Origin: Periplaneta americana
Taxonomy: Eukaryota; Arthropoda; Insecta; Blattodea; Blattidae
Direction of reading: 5' to 3'
Length of the DNA stretch: 64,000 nt
Assembly (NCBI RefSeq): GCF_040183065.1
Contig: NC_091120.1
Span: 23,058,708 to 23,122,707, forward strand
In this document: piece after piece, positions 33,827 to 44,423 of the stretch
Position numbering within the stretch: position 1 is the first letter of the stretch
How the letters are laid out: each line of letters opens with the position of its first letter
The notes under the pieces: model-generated
What the model saw: only the letters and a program-made list of their open reading frames with translations
What the model was told of the DNA's origin: nothing
Databases searched by the model: none
Position numbers and translations under genes: made by a program

Positions 33827-33881
33827 TTTATTGTGCCGGTATTATTATTATTATTATTATTATTATTACTACTATTATTAT
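33776..33881. repeat. (ATT)n microsatellite, interrupted
   Basis: Two ATT runs (33778-33827 and 33838-33881) separated by GTGCCGG. Confidence 0.93.
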
Positions 33882-33882
33882 A

Positions 33883-34045
33883 GATAATGTCATTGACATC
33901 ATTTCCCGATTCTTAATGCTAATAACAGTGTTTTTTTTTTCTGGCGGAACGCACCGGAACGTCGTCCCGGCACCTTTTTGTTACATTTTTCATCGAACCA
34001 AGAAATGTGTTAATATGTTTCTAACATAACTTTACTTTGAACTCC
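33883..34045 (+). repeat. Direct duplication; partner at 34456-34583 plus 35346-35392
   Basis: The block starting TAATGTCATTGACATCATTT through AACTTTACTTTGAACTCCGA occurs again after the retrotransposon fragment. There the second copy is split by the hAT element at 34592-35345. Each copy is preceded by (ATT)n, so a unit of microsatellite plus 160 bp was duplicated. Confidence 0.85.
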
Positions 34046-34398
34046 GATTATTATTTATTTATGTATTTAACCTCTACCAGGAGATTACAACTACAATATT
34101 AAGAATACAATTACAATTATAATTAATATTAAATTTACAGATACAATAAAAATCAAAGTACTAAAAGATTAACTGATTAATAAAAGCTAGACAGTTTATT
34201 GTAAAAGTTAAGAAGAGAGAAGCATTTCTTTTATTGATTAAGTACAAATTAAACCTACTCTACGCAGTAAGAAAATGCTTAATAAGCTTGCTTTTGAACG
34301 CTACTAAATTCCGACAGTCTCTGATGTCACTGGGTAGGGTATTCCACAAGCGCGAGAGCGAGATTGTGTATGATGATGAATATGATGATGTCTTATGT
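34046..34398 (-). mobile_element. 3' end of CR1/jockey-like non-LTR retrotransposon
   Basis: The minus strand reads TLPSDIRDCRNLVAFKSKLI then KHFLTA and stop, the usual WNxLPxxIRDCRNxxxFKxKL C-terminus, followed by an AT-rich 3' UTR matching 54850-55140. It is 5'-truncated. The 3' tail is ATTT-rich (34046-34065). Confidence 0.8.
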
Positions 34399-34401
34399 GT
34401 T

Positions 34402-34402
34402 G

Positions 34403-34455
<53 letters not shown>
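34402..34455. repeat. (ATT)n microsatellite
   Basis: About 18 units. Confidence 0.95.
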
Positions 34456-34591
34456 GCCTAGATAATGTCATTGACATCATTTCCGATTCTTAATACTAGT
34501 AACAATCAGTGTTTTTTTTCTAGCGCAACGTCGTCCCGGCACCTTTCTGTTATATTTTTCATCGAACCAAGAATGTGTTAATTATTATGTT

Positions 34592-35345
34592 CAGGGTTGC
34601 CATAAACTTTGGAACTTAATTAAAACATCCGTTCATTGTGCAAAAATTGATTTTTATTGGAAGTAAAATAATTTTTCAAAGAAATTAACACGATATTACT
34701 TGCTTCTTTTTTCATAATCATACCATTCATATTTCTCAGATTTGCTCACAGCCTGCATGCTGGATGGATATCTTTGTACATATTATGTACAAAGATATTC
34801 ATCCATCCATATATTATATGTAAAATTCAGAATATGCCATATTCAAATTATAGTGGCACTGCAATATGCTTTCTCTAGTGTCTATGCTTAACCGATTTCT
34901 TTCATCAGTCCATTGTGCTGCCATCAGAGAAACTTTTTGTTCAAGATTTGCATTGTGAGCAGGCACAGCGAAAATATACTGACAGATTTCCATACTGTTC
35001 TGTATGGTTTACAGTCTCAAAAAATTTAAGCCACTTGTCTTGAACTTTTCCGCTTTCCCATTGATGAACACCGAAGTTTGTACTCACAAAGTTTTTCAAG
35101 CAAACAAACTGATCAAACACTTCAGATTCTGAAAGCTGAATGTCTCTCCTATATCACTATTTAAAGTTTTCAACAAGTTCGGCTAAATCACACAATAGAT
35201 ATACTGTAATAACCTTAAAATACAAAGAAGCTCTAAACCAACTCAAAATCGGGACATCTGACCGTCCTGAATGCATTTGTCGAGACACCGGGACAGTAGA
35301 CACAGAAGGGTTACAGTCCCGGAAAACCGGACAAATGGCAACCTG
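34592..35345 (-). mobile_element. hAT element with 8-bp target duplication
   Basis: The ends CAGGGTTGCCAT and ATGGCAACCTG are inverted (one base shorter on the right). The flanks ATTATGTT (34584-34591) and ATTATGTA (35346-35353) are an 8-bp duplication with one mismatch. The empty site can be deduced from 33990-34030. The 754-bp element keeps the end of a transposase on the minus strand. Confidence 0.88.
34695..35158 (-). pseudogene. hAT transposase C-terminal dimerisation domain, broken
   Basis: Minus-strand frames give SEVFDQFVCLKNFVSTNF, QDKWLKFFE, then after a frameshift FAVPAHNANLEQKVSLMAAQ, WTDERNRLSIDTRESILQCH and YSEFY. The pattern of a small-residue/N/E..FS.. motif followed by WTDxRNRL is the signature of the hAT dimerisation domain. 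The N-terminal DDE core is missing and stops interrupt the frame, so no active enzyme is possible. Confidence 0.8.
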
Positions 35346-35507
35346 ATTATGTATCTAACATAACTTTACTTTGAACTCCGATTAGGCCTTGAAAGTCTTA
35401 AAGCTGGACGAAAATAAGGTTGAAAACGACAAAATTTCCACTGGTTGATAATCATCTTCTCATTCGTATAATATATTCTATACATTTCCACCACCTTTGT
35501 TTCCAGA

Positions 35508-35738
35508 AGAAAAGCACTGCTAACAACGAAGCCGTCTTGTCGGACGTGGGTTCAGATCTCTCTTGGGTTGATTATATTATTCTTTTTCCAAAGTTTTCTT
35601 CGACGTTAAGACGAATGTAAAAGTTGTCTCATGATGAAAACTTGATACTCGTCCCACCAAAATACCACATCGCAGTCACTAGTCGTGACGCTAGATATCC
35701 ACACAGTTGATACAGTGTCGTTAAATGACCAATATAAT
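35508..35738 (+). mobile_element. tRNA-derived SINE, family 3, diverged
   Basis: B-box-like GTGGGTTCAGATCTC at about 35547, then the family-3 tail AGTTGATACAGTGTCGTTAA at about 35705. The copy at 42066-42222 has the same tail (GTTGATGCAGCGTCGTTAAG). The region between is decayed. Confidence 0.65.
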
Positions 35739-35772
35739 AACCATAATAATAAATTACTATCTTATTACTTAA

Positions 35773-36191
35773 CTTACATATGGCTTTTAAGGAACCCAGA
35801 GGTTCATTGCCGCCCTCACATAAGCCCTCCATCCGTCACTATCCTAAGCAAGATTAATCCAGTCCCTAGCATCATATTCCACCTCCCTCAAATCAATTTT
35901 TATATTATCCTGCCATCTAAGTCTCGGTCTCCCCAAAGGTATTTTTCCCTCAGGCCTTCCAACTCAGACTCTATATGCATTTGTGGATTCCCCACACGTG
36001 CCCTGCCCATCTGAAACGTCTGGATTTAATGTTCCTAATTATGTCAGGTGAAGAATACAATGCGTGCAGTTGTGTTATGTAACTTTCTCCATTCTCATGT
36101 AACATCATCCCTCTTAGCCCAAAATATTTTCCTATGCACCTTATTCTCAAACATCCTCAACCTCTGTTCCTCTCTCAAAGTGAGAGTCCAC
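35773..36191 (-). mobile_element. RTE-like retrotransposon C-terminal fragment
   Basis: Minus strand, beginning with the 3' end (GGAACCCAGAGGTTCATTG is the complement of the terminal codons). It runs through the GRPEGK and KRLRWAGH regions to LTLREEHRL, with frameshifts. It ends where the hAT element at 36192 begins. Compared with 63614-63991 it is much more diverged, so it is an older insertion. Confidence 0.88.
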
Positions 36192-36912
36192 CAGTGGCGT
36201 AGCGTCAATGTAAGCTGAAAAGCTCAGCTTCCCCAGTTAATAATAATTTCATAATAAACCTGCAGTTTATGAACAAAATTATTTATTAATTTTAATAGAG
36301 TTTATATTTATGCGTTAAATATTGTGATGCGGCAGCTCAGGATGATTTGTGATGCAGCAGTAAACAAGAAGCCTGCACACACCAGCTTCCGAGCAGACTG
36401 GTTTCTTTCACTCATTCTTCTGTGTAATCCACTCCGCAGATTTTCCATCCCTTTCTAACTAACCTACCCTGGTCGCAAGGCACGGAAGAAGCTAGCTTTT
36501 ACATTGAAAGTTTCCGAGTTATCGCTTTCGTGAATTGTGTTCAGTTGAAGTGTTAATGTGCATTGCGGATGATATAATACGTAATGAGCGAAATAACAGT
36601 TCCTGACACCAATTTACTTGAATTTTTTAGGACAATTCTATTATCAAGACTGACTTACGAACAAAAGTGCGATTTAAAAGACAAATGACCGTGTCTATTT
36701 CTTATACATATGTGTAAACCATGAAATCATATTTTACCACTTGAGGTCATGCCTTATTGGTGTTACGAAGTTCCAACCAATCTTCGGACTGCTGACTTGA
36801 CATTGACTACTATTTATTTTAAGACTATATTTTTGTAATACGTTTTCTCATATGTACATGAAAGACAACTTGAGTTAGCTTCCCCTGCTCAAAATTTCAC
36901 GCTACGCCACTG
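36192..36912. mobile_element. hAT element with perfect 8-bp target duplication
   Basis: The ends CAGTGGCGTAGCGT and ACGCTACGCCACTG are nearly exact inverted repeats, and GAGTCCAC occurs exactly on both sides (36184-36191 and 36913-36920). The 721-bp interior has no recognisable transposase. It inserted at the truncated 5' end of the RTE-like copy. Confidence 0.92.
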
Positions 36913-36949
36913 GAGTCCACTGTCTTATATTAAGCTTATTTAGCCGTGA

Positions 36950-37090
36950 AATGAGCGGGTTCGGGTTGAAATCCTGGTTGGGACAAGTTACCTGGTTGAG
37001 GTTTTTTCCGAGGTTTTCCTCAACCCATTAAGAAAAAATGCTATGTAACTTTCGGCGCTGAACCCTGAACTCATTTCCGTGATACTATGA
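36950..37090 (+). mobile_element. tRNA-derived SINE, family 1, truncated and diverged
   Basis: B-box region GGGTTGAAATCC, body AAGTTACCTGGTTGAGG and ACTCATTTCC. The tRNA head and the tail are incomplete. Confidence 0.75.
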
Positions 37091-38035
37091 AGACTTAGAT
37101 TCGAAAATAAATTTAAAAATGACTAAATTTACACAGTAGTATTACATGCCATTCAAACTTGTGTGCTATGACGTCTTTAAATTTTCCTCCACACTTCACA
37201 ACAATGAATGAAACCCTAATTTCATAGTTCGTAATGTTGAATTTAATTAAATTTGTATAAATGTTCACAATATTGTGCAGCAGAGTGGGAATGAATGCAA
37301 ATCCAGTGAAACCTCTCTGAAAGACCACTACTATTAAGAGACCACCCTTCGTAGGGACCGATTTTTCTTAGAACCTATGTATCCCCATGAAACAAATGTG
37401 TTTTTACCTCTATTTAAGGACTACTCTCCACGACCACCGAATAGTCATTGAATAATCGTTTTCTTATGGACTCGAACTCGTGACCTCTCAATTAACATTA
37501 TGTATGCTGTTTAAGCTCTTGAACTATCGGAGTTCCTGGGGAAAGTGGGAAGAAAGTAGATACATTACCGTTAACTAAAAAGGTGGCAGACCTTAATTGT
37601 CGTTGCTAGTAATTCGGCAACCTTCGAATGTTACATTATTTAACTTCACTATACTTCGTTTTACATCATTAACTTTTATCAGAAATAGAATTATCAAAAT
37701 CAGTGACCCCCAAAAACATGCCCTCTCATTATTAGTAGTTTTTTCTTGTCTTTATCAAATATCAAGGACTTTCAGATTGGTACTGACTGACGTAGGCTTA
37801 ATACAAAATATGTTAACGCATGTCATCGCTCTAATTTGTGGGCTTAAGTATTGTCCAAACTTAGGCGCTGTTAATGTGGGCCTACTGCTAAATAGGCTGC
37901 ACCATTGCCAAGAGGTCATCGCTCTTTCCTGTAATCTTAGGAAGGTGACACACAGTTTACACTGCTGGTAAGGCGGAGTCTTGAAGTCGTACAGAACCAA
38001 CAGCAATACACGACATTAAGATAATTATATGGATC

Positions 38036-38036
<1 letters not shown>
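37091..38036. other. Unassigned sequence
   Basis: Around 37307-37440 lie phrases resembling pogo-like transposon ends (CAGTGAAACCTCTCT, AAGAGACCACCC), but no matching other end could be fixed. The ORFs at 37597-38006 have no domain. Confidence 0.4.

Positions 38037-38083
<47 letters not shown>
38037..38083. repeat. (AAT)n microsatellite
   Basis: About 15 units, 3' of the retrotransposon ORF on the minus strand. Confidence 0.95.
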
Positions 38084-38219
38084 GCAAACTGCCCCCCCCC
38101 ATTGAGGGTAGCCCTTACGGACTCAGTATATCCTCAAAAAAATTATTATACATATGTAAACATAGATATTAAATTTTAAAGAAGGGAAACAAAGAAAAGG
38201 GTGTGAAAAATTACAATTG

Positions 38220-38978
38220 CTAATAATGTGGCACCATGTGATTAATTAGGATTTGGCAGGATTTTTTTAACACAGTTATCACAATGTCATCCCTCAGAGA
38301 TGTTGGCAGAGCAAACTGCCGTCGAAATTCTTCGAAAAAAGCTGGTATAGTCCCTCGAGCACCTATGAGCAAGCCGAATACCTCAACGTGAATGAAGGCA
38401 TATTTCAGCTTCAAATAGTTGACTGTAGGCTCATAGATCGAGTTCTTCTCAAGGTGGACCTCGACTGACTGATGACATTCTACTTCAAAACGTATCGTGG
38501 GGTCCACAATGATGCCCTGTTTAGTGTCAGCATTGTACGCTAAAATATCTACTCGTCTCGTTGACCCATTTTCAGCTAGACAGGAGATTTCTTCTCCTAC
38601 TATCCAGCCCTTATTTCTTAATGTGGCAGCAATTTTGGATCGTACAAGATGATGTCTATAGCTCCTCAAGAGCAATCCCTGTTCACAGAATCCCAAGACG
38701 TGTGCTAAAGTTTCAATCTCCGGGCAGCCATGTCTGCACCGGGTACCGTCGAGAGATCTGCCGGGAACGGAACGAACAGCTGCTAAATTTGCTGTAATTT
38801 TCAGGCTAGATATCCATTCACTAGTCGAAAGTCCTTTCTTGTTTGCAATCCAACTGTTGGCGGCTGTTACTTCGCTATACATCTCAATAGGAAAGACTGG
38901 AGAATGCTGGTGTGCAGTGAAATACCTGTCCTTGGGTAGAACACTATGAATGAATGAATTAAATTTACCACTATACAA
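38220..38978 (-). pseudogene. C-terminal fragment of R2-like non-LTR retrotransposon protein (zinc knuckle and restriction-like endonuclease)
   Basis: A 252-residue open frame that starts at a non-ATG codon after an in-frame stop, so it is a truncated remnant. Residues 81-98 form a CCHC knuckle (C81, C85, H93, C98), followed by RSYRHH at 105-110. Residues 142-165 (RVDILAYNADTKQGIIVDPT, then IRFE) occupy the place of the RPD...(I/V)(I/V)D motif of the restriction-like endonuclease that R2-type elements use to cut target DNA. Here P is replaced by V. The end (EVFGLLIGARGTIPAFFEEF, RRQFALPT) matches the fragment at 3160-3440. The reverse transcriptase is missing. The frame itself is unbroken, which suggests a fairly young copy. 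R2-type elements usually insert in defined sites, but the flanks here show none. Confidence 0.7.
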
Positions 38979-40704
38979 TCATAAACGAACTCGTGTTATT
39001 TTTGTACTAGTAATGCAGGGATCAACGCAATGAATACCAACATATGAAGTGCGAAATTGACAAAGTGACTGTTTATTTAAACATACTTCTTTATTTGAAA
39101 ACTACATAAAATTAAGTTTAGATTCTCACAAATATGTGAAGGCAAAGGGAAGATATTCCGTTAAAGAGATTCACTGAAAGCACGGATTCTATAATCGCTT
39201 ACGACTGTGATATTTTTATAGGACTATCACGGGCAAAACAAACGTACCCTCTTAGATCTCTCTAAGTACCGTACCAATGATTGTTAAACACTGGTCTGTT
39301 GTAAAAAAGTGTATAAAATTCAATTAAAGCTTCAAGTATCGAGTCCAAAGAATTTTGGTTAACTAATGTTTAACTTACTGTAGCTACAAGAATCTGTCAC
39401 GGTCTCACATAATTACAAAATGCATCGAGAAACTCAGGGAAGCGTGTTCAGAGTCTCTTCTACTGTTCTCCAACCAGGAGATCAATCGTGAAAGGAATGT
39501 GCTTACTATTGCGTCATCTATTGGAACGAAGTAGATAGACGATATTACCGTTATAACGTTAGTTTAAAAACCATGCGCTCTCCTCCATATGTTATTTCCT
39601 GTATGGAGAGATTAAAGGACCAGGAGATTAACCGTGATCTAATTTTGTAACTAGGGTAGTATCAATATGTGTGATCAATGTTATGGTTTGTGCTGTGAGA
39701 GCTAGCCAATAGAGATAAGAGTATCCACGTGTGTGACCTTATGACATCTTATGACCTCGACATTCATTCACACCATTATCCTGCTTCGTCTCAGTCCCCG
39801 AAGACTTTCTCGTGGTTGGAGTACAGTAGCATAAATATGTGGTTAAATATGGAATACAAACAGTTTTAAAACAATAACAGTTTTTCAGTTCAATAAAATT
39901 AGTCAGAAACCATTTCAAGAAACAACATTATGTTATAATGAAATTTTCTTTAATTTATACCTCTCAATACTGCGTACCTCTTATTGACGGACAGTTTAAA
40001 TTTTCCCAGGAATTTTACACATGCTCTAATGGAAAAGTAACTGCTTAATAGCGGATATTCTCAATAAAGGATGCAGACACCTAATTACGCATGCAAAAAT
40101 TTTAACAATTTTCAATAGGGGATAGACTGTATATTCTAACAAGCCCCCTTTGTCATAATTCCTCACATCTACTCAACTGCTATCGAGTGTAAGTGGACTG
40201 TTAGAATTACCATCGCTGATTAGTGATAATTAGTTGTCGTAGAAAGGCACCTAGAAATTAATTCTAACAATGTGAAAAAAGGCAAACAATCTTTTTCACT
40301 ATTTTTAAGCTCTGACCATATTCATATTAAAATTTCAGCACGTTCTATGGATTTATTAAAAGAAAAAAACATTAAATCCGCTCAAGCTATAATTAAAATT
40401 GGTCTTAGAATACATTTAAGAGTTTTGGGTAAAGATAATGGAATAATACAAAACCAGTGCACTTAACTAAAAAAATCGATAAATATGAAAATAAAAGTGT
40501 TTTCATAACTTCAAAACCAAATACGTATCTCATTTGATTCATATAGTATTGGTCTCATTCAAATTTATTAAATTCTACTGATTTTTTCGCTAATAAATAC
40601 TTCCCATTTCCGAAATGAGTTCGTTGAAGGAAAGTTTCGCTGTATTTTGAACGTCTAAGTTAATATCGGGCATTTTTTAATTTTAATAACAATGTTTTTC
40701 CTTA
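38979..40704. other. Unassigned sequence
   Basis: 1.7 kb with no recognisable gene. The ORF at 40272-40466 has no motif. The stretch 40000-40130 looks like the other end of a pogo-type element but is unproven. Confidence 0.4.
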
Positions 40705-40943
40705 CTTGCAAATGGCTTTTAAAGAACCCGGAGGTTCATTGCCGCCACCAAATAAGTCCGCCATCGGTCCCCATCCTGAGCAAAATTAATCCAGTCCCTA
40801 GCATCATATCCCAACTCCCTCAAATTCTTTTACTATTATCCTCCCATCTAGGTCTCGGCCTCTCCAAAGGTATTTTAACTAACACTCTGTATGCACTTCT
40901 GGATTCACTCATACGTGCTACATGCCCTGCCCATCTCAACTCT
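40705..40943 (-). mobile_element. RTE-like retrotransposon 3' fragment
   Basis: Minus-strand match to the last 75 codons (AAAGAACCCGGAGGTTCATT at the 3' end, up to the WAGHVAR region), with indels. 5'-truncated at about 40943. Confidence 0.88.
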
Positions 40944-41226
40944 TAAATTGACAAAGTATCCTATAGGATACAACAGGTTAATAGGCTACATGCTATAATT
41001 TTAATAGAACAATAGGAAAAAAATTGGTAGGAAAATTAAAATTTCACAATACTATAATATTGTACAACATATAAAAATATGGACATTGCGATAGTTGTTT
41101 TCTTCACGGTCCGACAAAGTTTAATAAACTAGTGTGAGAAATGAAGCTTTGCCAAGTTAAGGGTTAACCAGGGCCGGGAAACAGCCACTCTCGGAGAGCT
41201 TAGCTTCTCCCGCTACAGTTGCTGTT

Positions 41227-41669
41227 GTACGCAGATACCCATGCTGACTGCTCTGTTTACAATACGAGTTTCCCACACCTGCTCTTATCCTCTGTTCCTC
41301 TCTCAAAGTGAGAGTCCAAGTTTCTCAACCATACAGAACCGGTACTGGTAAGTAACTTCTTCTAATTTTAATTTGTACGCAGATACCCATGCTGACTGCT
41401 CTGTTTACAATACGAGTTTCCCACACCTGCTCTTATCCTCTGTTCCTCTCTCAAAGTGAGAGTCCAAGTTTCTCAACCATACAGAACCGGTACCGGTAAG
41501 TAACTTCTTCTAATTTTAATTTGTACGCAGATACCCATGCTGACTGCTCTGTTTACAATACGAGTTTCCCACACCTGCTCTTATCCTCTGTTCCTCTCTC
41601 AAAGTGAGAGTCCAAGTTTCTCAACCATACAGAACCGGTACCGGTAAGTAACTTGTTCTAATTTTAATA
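41227..41669. repeat. 148-bp tandem triplication containing an RTE-like fragment
   Basis: Units start at 41227, 41375 and 41523 (GTACGCAGATACCCATGCTG). Each includes a minus-strand RTE-like piece (CTCTCAAAGTGAGAGTCC to CATACAGAACCGGTA) joined to unrelated DNA. The units differ at only one or two bases, so amplification is very recent. Confidence 0.95.
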
Positions 41670-42065
41670 AATTATTAAGAAATATGTTTGTTAATATTGA
41701 ACACGTAAAATAATAGGTTTCGAGCGTTTCATAACGACTTTCTTGTTTAAGTGGGAATTAATTTCCTGACAGCTTACGCCTCCCAAAATCTGGTGGTCAC
41801 TGCTGCTACAACACATTTCCTCTATCATCATAGTTATTACCAAGCTGAACAATGCTTAATACATAGAGATTCTGTTATCTTAATTGGAACCTTTTCAAAG
41901 AGTAGTTTGTGCATTCATGGGATAGGCGTCGTCCTTAAATGGAAATGTCACACCTAGCATACAAATACAGTACATTGGTTACAATAACAGAGCTTTTACT
42001 TCCACCTTTAAACTAGAGTACTTATCATGAACCAGAACCACCGACGTAGACTACACGTTAGCGTC
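41670..42065. other. Unassigned sequence
   Basis: No recognisable gene. The 68-residue ORF 41751-41957 has no motif. Confidence 0.5.
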
Positions 42066-42222
42066 ATTTGCCTATTTACCCGGAACTGCTCTGGGGCGTG
42101 AGTTCGATTCCATCTTGGACTCACTACCTGGTTGCATTTTCCCCAACCATAAAGTTACAATTCCATCGACGCTAAAATGTAACCTAGTAGTTGATGCAGC
42201 GTCGTTAAGTAACAGCCCAAAA
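42066..42222 (+). mobile_element. tRNA-derived SINE, family 3
   Basis: B-box GAGTTCGATTCC at about 42100, body ACTACCTGGTTGCATTTTCC and CCATCGACGCTAAAATGTAA, tail GTTGATGCAGCGTCGTTAAG. The A-box half is weak. Confidence 0.7.
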
Positions 42223-42334
42223 AACTTGGTTACTTTTTTAAAATAAATGTCAGACAAAGGAAAACAGGGGTACTCATCAAAATGAAATTATATCCTAAGA
42301 ATAAATGTCTAAATAATTTAATATAATGCTGTGT

Positions 42335-42480
42335 ATATACAGAACGTAACCAAAAAAAGTGGGCAAAACTTCAGATATGGGTTCTTCATTGTGTAGAAGA
42401 AAAAATGGTTTTATCAACATGAGTCCGGAAATGCTTGGTTTCTCAGTAGGGCTTGCAAGTATGATCGTAGTGCACTGCAG
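42335..42480. mobile_element. Possible 5' terminal region of a Tc1/mariner-type element
   Basis: CAGAACGTAACCAAAAAAAG then GGGCAAAACTTCAGATATGG, a GTTTTATCAACATGAGTCCG block and GCACTGCAGCATG. This is an ordered leader like that at 31517-31645. No transposase ORF follows. Confidence 0.4.
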
Positions 42481-43029
42481 CATGTTTGTTTACTGGAATT
42501 ATTATGAAGCATTCTGTTTACATCACCTTAGATGAACTGTTCAAAAATGCCCACCTCTTGCCTGAATACAGACCGCAGTTCGTCTCATTGGGCCATATTC
42601 ATAGACATTCTTAGCGCGGGCTTCCGGTGGATGATCAGCGAACTAAAGGCTGTGTGATGTATCTTGTCTCATTGTGAAAAGAGAGAGAAAGGAGATATGT
42701 CTTACTTCGTCTATGTTGTTATGGCGATGGGGGAGTGGAGCGGTGCCGTTCATCCATCCAGTGGCGGAAGGGACTAGTTGATACATTTTGTAGCGCAAAA
42801 TAAAATAAAATATCTCTCTTCATACTGTGTAGTTCCGTCACTGAGCTTGTCTTTCAAGAAACTGAGTTCCGGCAGCCTGTACAATAACAAGATTTTGAAA
42901 GTAATCCTGAAAATTTACAACCCTCCTATAATCTCCACCCTCATTTGAAGGGACTTGGTTTTATTGCTACTGAGACAAGATAAACCTTATCAGGTATAAC
43001 GTTTTTCGTATTCTTAAACCAGTGTTAGC
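42481..43029. other. Unassigned sequence
   Basis: No gene seen. The stretch 42595-42660 (CATATTCATAGACATTCTTA) may be the end of another TIR element, but I found no partner. Confidence 0.4.
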
Positions 43030-43124
43030 GATATGATATGATATGATATGATATGATATGATATGATATGATATGATATGATATGATATGATATGATATG
43101 ATATGATATGATATGATATGATAT
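43030..43124. repeat. (ATATG)n microsatellite, left part
   Basis: About 19 pentamer units. The array resumes at 43519 after a retrotransposon 3' end. Confidence 0.96.
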
Positions 43125-43455
43125 AACATTGTTACTTCTTTCTTTTAGACATCATCCTGATTGTGCTGTATTTTCAAAATTGTCTCATAATAATCTCTTT
43201 CTATTATCTAATATTATTTGAAATATATTAACATTCTATGTATTTTAGCTTAATTCTGCTTCACAGTTTATTTCAGTGTTTAATTAATAGTTCATAGTAT
43301 TTTGTTGTTTAATTCGTAAATAACTCTTGTATACATGTAACTCTCATCTAAATCAAATTGTTGAATTCTTTGTGTTCATGCATATGTATATACTCTTTTT
43401 GCTGGTTGAGTGGAAGAGAAGGCCTTACGGCCTTAACTCTGCCAGCTAAAACAAA

Positions 43456-43519
<64 letters not shown>
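43125..43519 (+). mobile_element. 3' UTR of CR1/jockey-like retrotransposon inserted in (ATATG)n
   Basis: About 90% identical to 46455-46826, the 3' UTR of the copy that keeps coding sequence. It has the hairpin AAGGCCTTACGGCCTT at 43419-43434 and ends in (ATT)n (43459-43519). It is 5'-truncated so that no codons remain. (ATATG)n lies on both sides. Confidence 0.9.
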
Positions 43520-43521
<2 letters not shown>

Positions 43522-43588
43522 GATATGATATGATATGATATGATATGATATGATATGATATGATATGATATGATATGATATGATATGA
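43519..43588. repeat. (ATATG)n microsatellite, right part
   Basis: About 14 units continuing the array at 43030-43124. Confidence 0.95.
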
Positions 43589-43921
43589 ATCCTGTACAAA
43601 TAATCAGTCGATAGCCGGGGATAGTTTAGCACGCTCGTAGCGCGAGCTAGCGAAATGTCTATGCATAGCACCCATCCGAACATGCTCCCTGGCATATTTC
43701 TTATTGTCGTATAACGAACTGTAAACAGAATGCATCATAATAAGACGTAAGTACTTGTGTATCTTGGGGTGCAAGTTTTGAGAAATTAGTTGTAATACGT
43801 TGTTTAAAAATAAAATGAAGATATAAAATAGTGTAGAACTCAGTTTTGACATGCAATTTTTACTGTTTTTTTTTCTCTCCATTGTGCATGTTTTGTCTTA
43901 TGACAGTGCATGAATGCATAG
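43589..43921. other. Unassigned sequence
   Basis: No gene seen. A GC-richer start (43605-43680) precedes AT-rich DNA. Confidence 0.5.
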
Positions 43922-43936
43922 GTTTAGGATTTGATA

Positions 43937-44312
43937 CTTACTTACAAATGGTTTGTAAGGAACCCGGAGGTTCATTGCTGTCCTCACATAAGCCCGCCAT
44001 CGGTCCCTACCCTATGCAACATTAATCCAGTCTCTACCATCATATCCCACCTTCCTCAAATCCATTTTAATATTATCCTCCCATTTACGTCTCGGCCTCC
44101 CCAAAGGTCTTTTTCCCTCCGGCCTCCCAAATAGCACTCTATATGCATTTCTAGATTCGCCCATACGTGCTACATGTCCTGCCCATCTCAAACGTCTGGA
44201 TTTAATGTTCCTAATTATGTCAGGTGAAGAATACAATGCGTGCAGTTCTGCGTTGTGTAACTTTCTCCATTCTCCTGTAACTTCATCCCTTTTAGCCCCA
44301 TAATTTTCCTAA
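43937..44312 (-). mobile_element. RTE-like retrotransposon fragment with 15-bp target duplication
   Basis: Flanked by exact GTTTAGGATTTGATA at 43922-43936 and 44313-44327. The minus ORF 44012-44236 gives LYSSPDIIRNIKSRRL, WAGHVARMGES and GRPEGKRPLGRPRRKWEDN, close to the other copies. 5'-truncated at the KIFGAKR region. Confidence 0.93.
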
Positions 44313-44423
44313 GTTTAGGATTTGATAGTACATGGAAATTCGGGCTCTACTTATTACTCATTAAAATGATTATTTAAAATCTGGCAAGGCTGCTACCCCT
44401 AAGTACAAACTTCTGCCGCGTAA

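Noticed and set aside
35420-35620. A possible exon after TTTGTTTCCAG at about 35507
   Set aside because: The stretch is better explained as a diverged SINE (B-box-like motif and family tail at 35705), and the phase does not fit the candidate exon at 33475.
37306-40127. Possible pogo/Tigger-type element with ends near 37306 and 40127
   Set aside because: The two end sequences are only loosely alike, and the left side lacks a TA target site.
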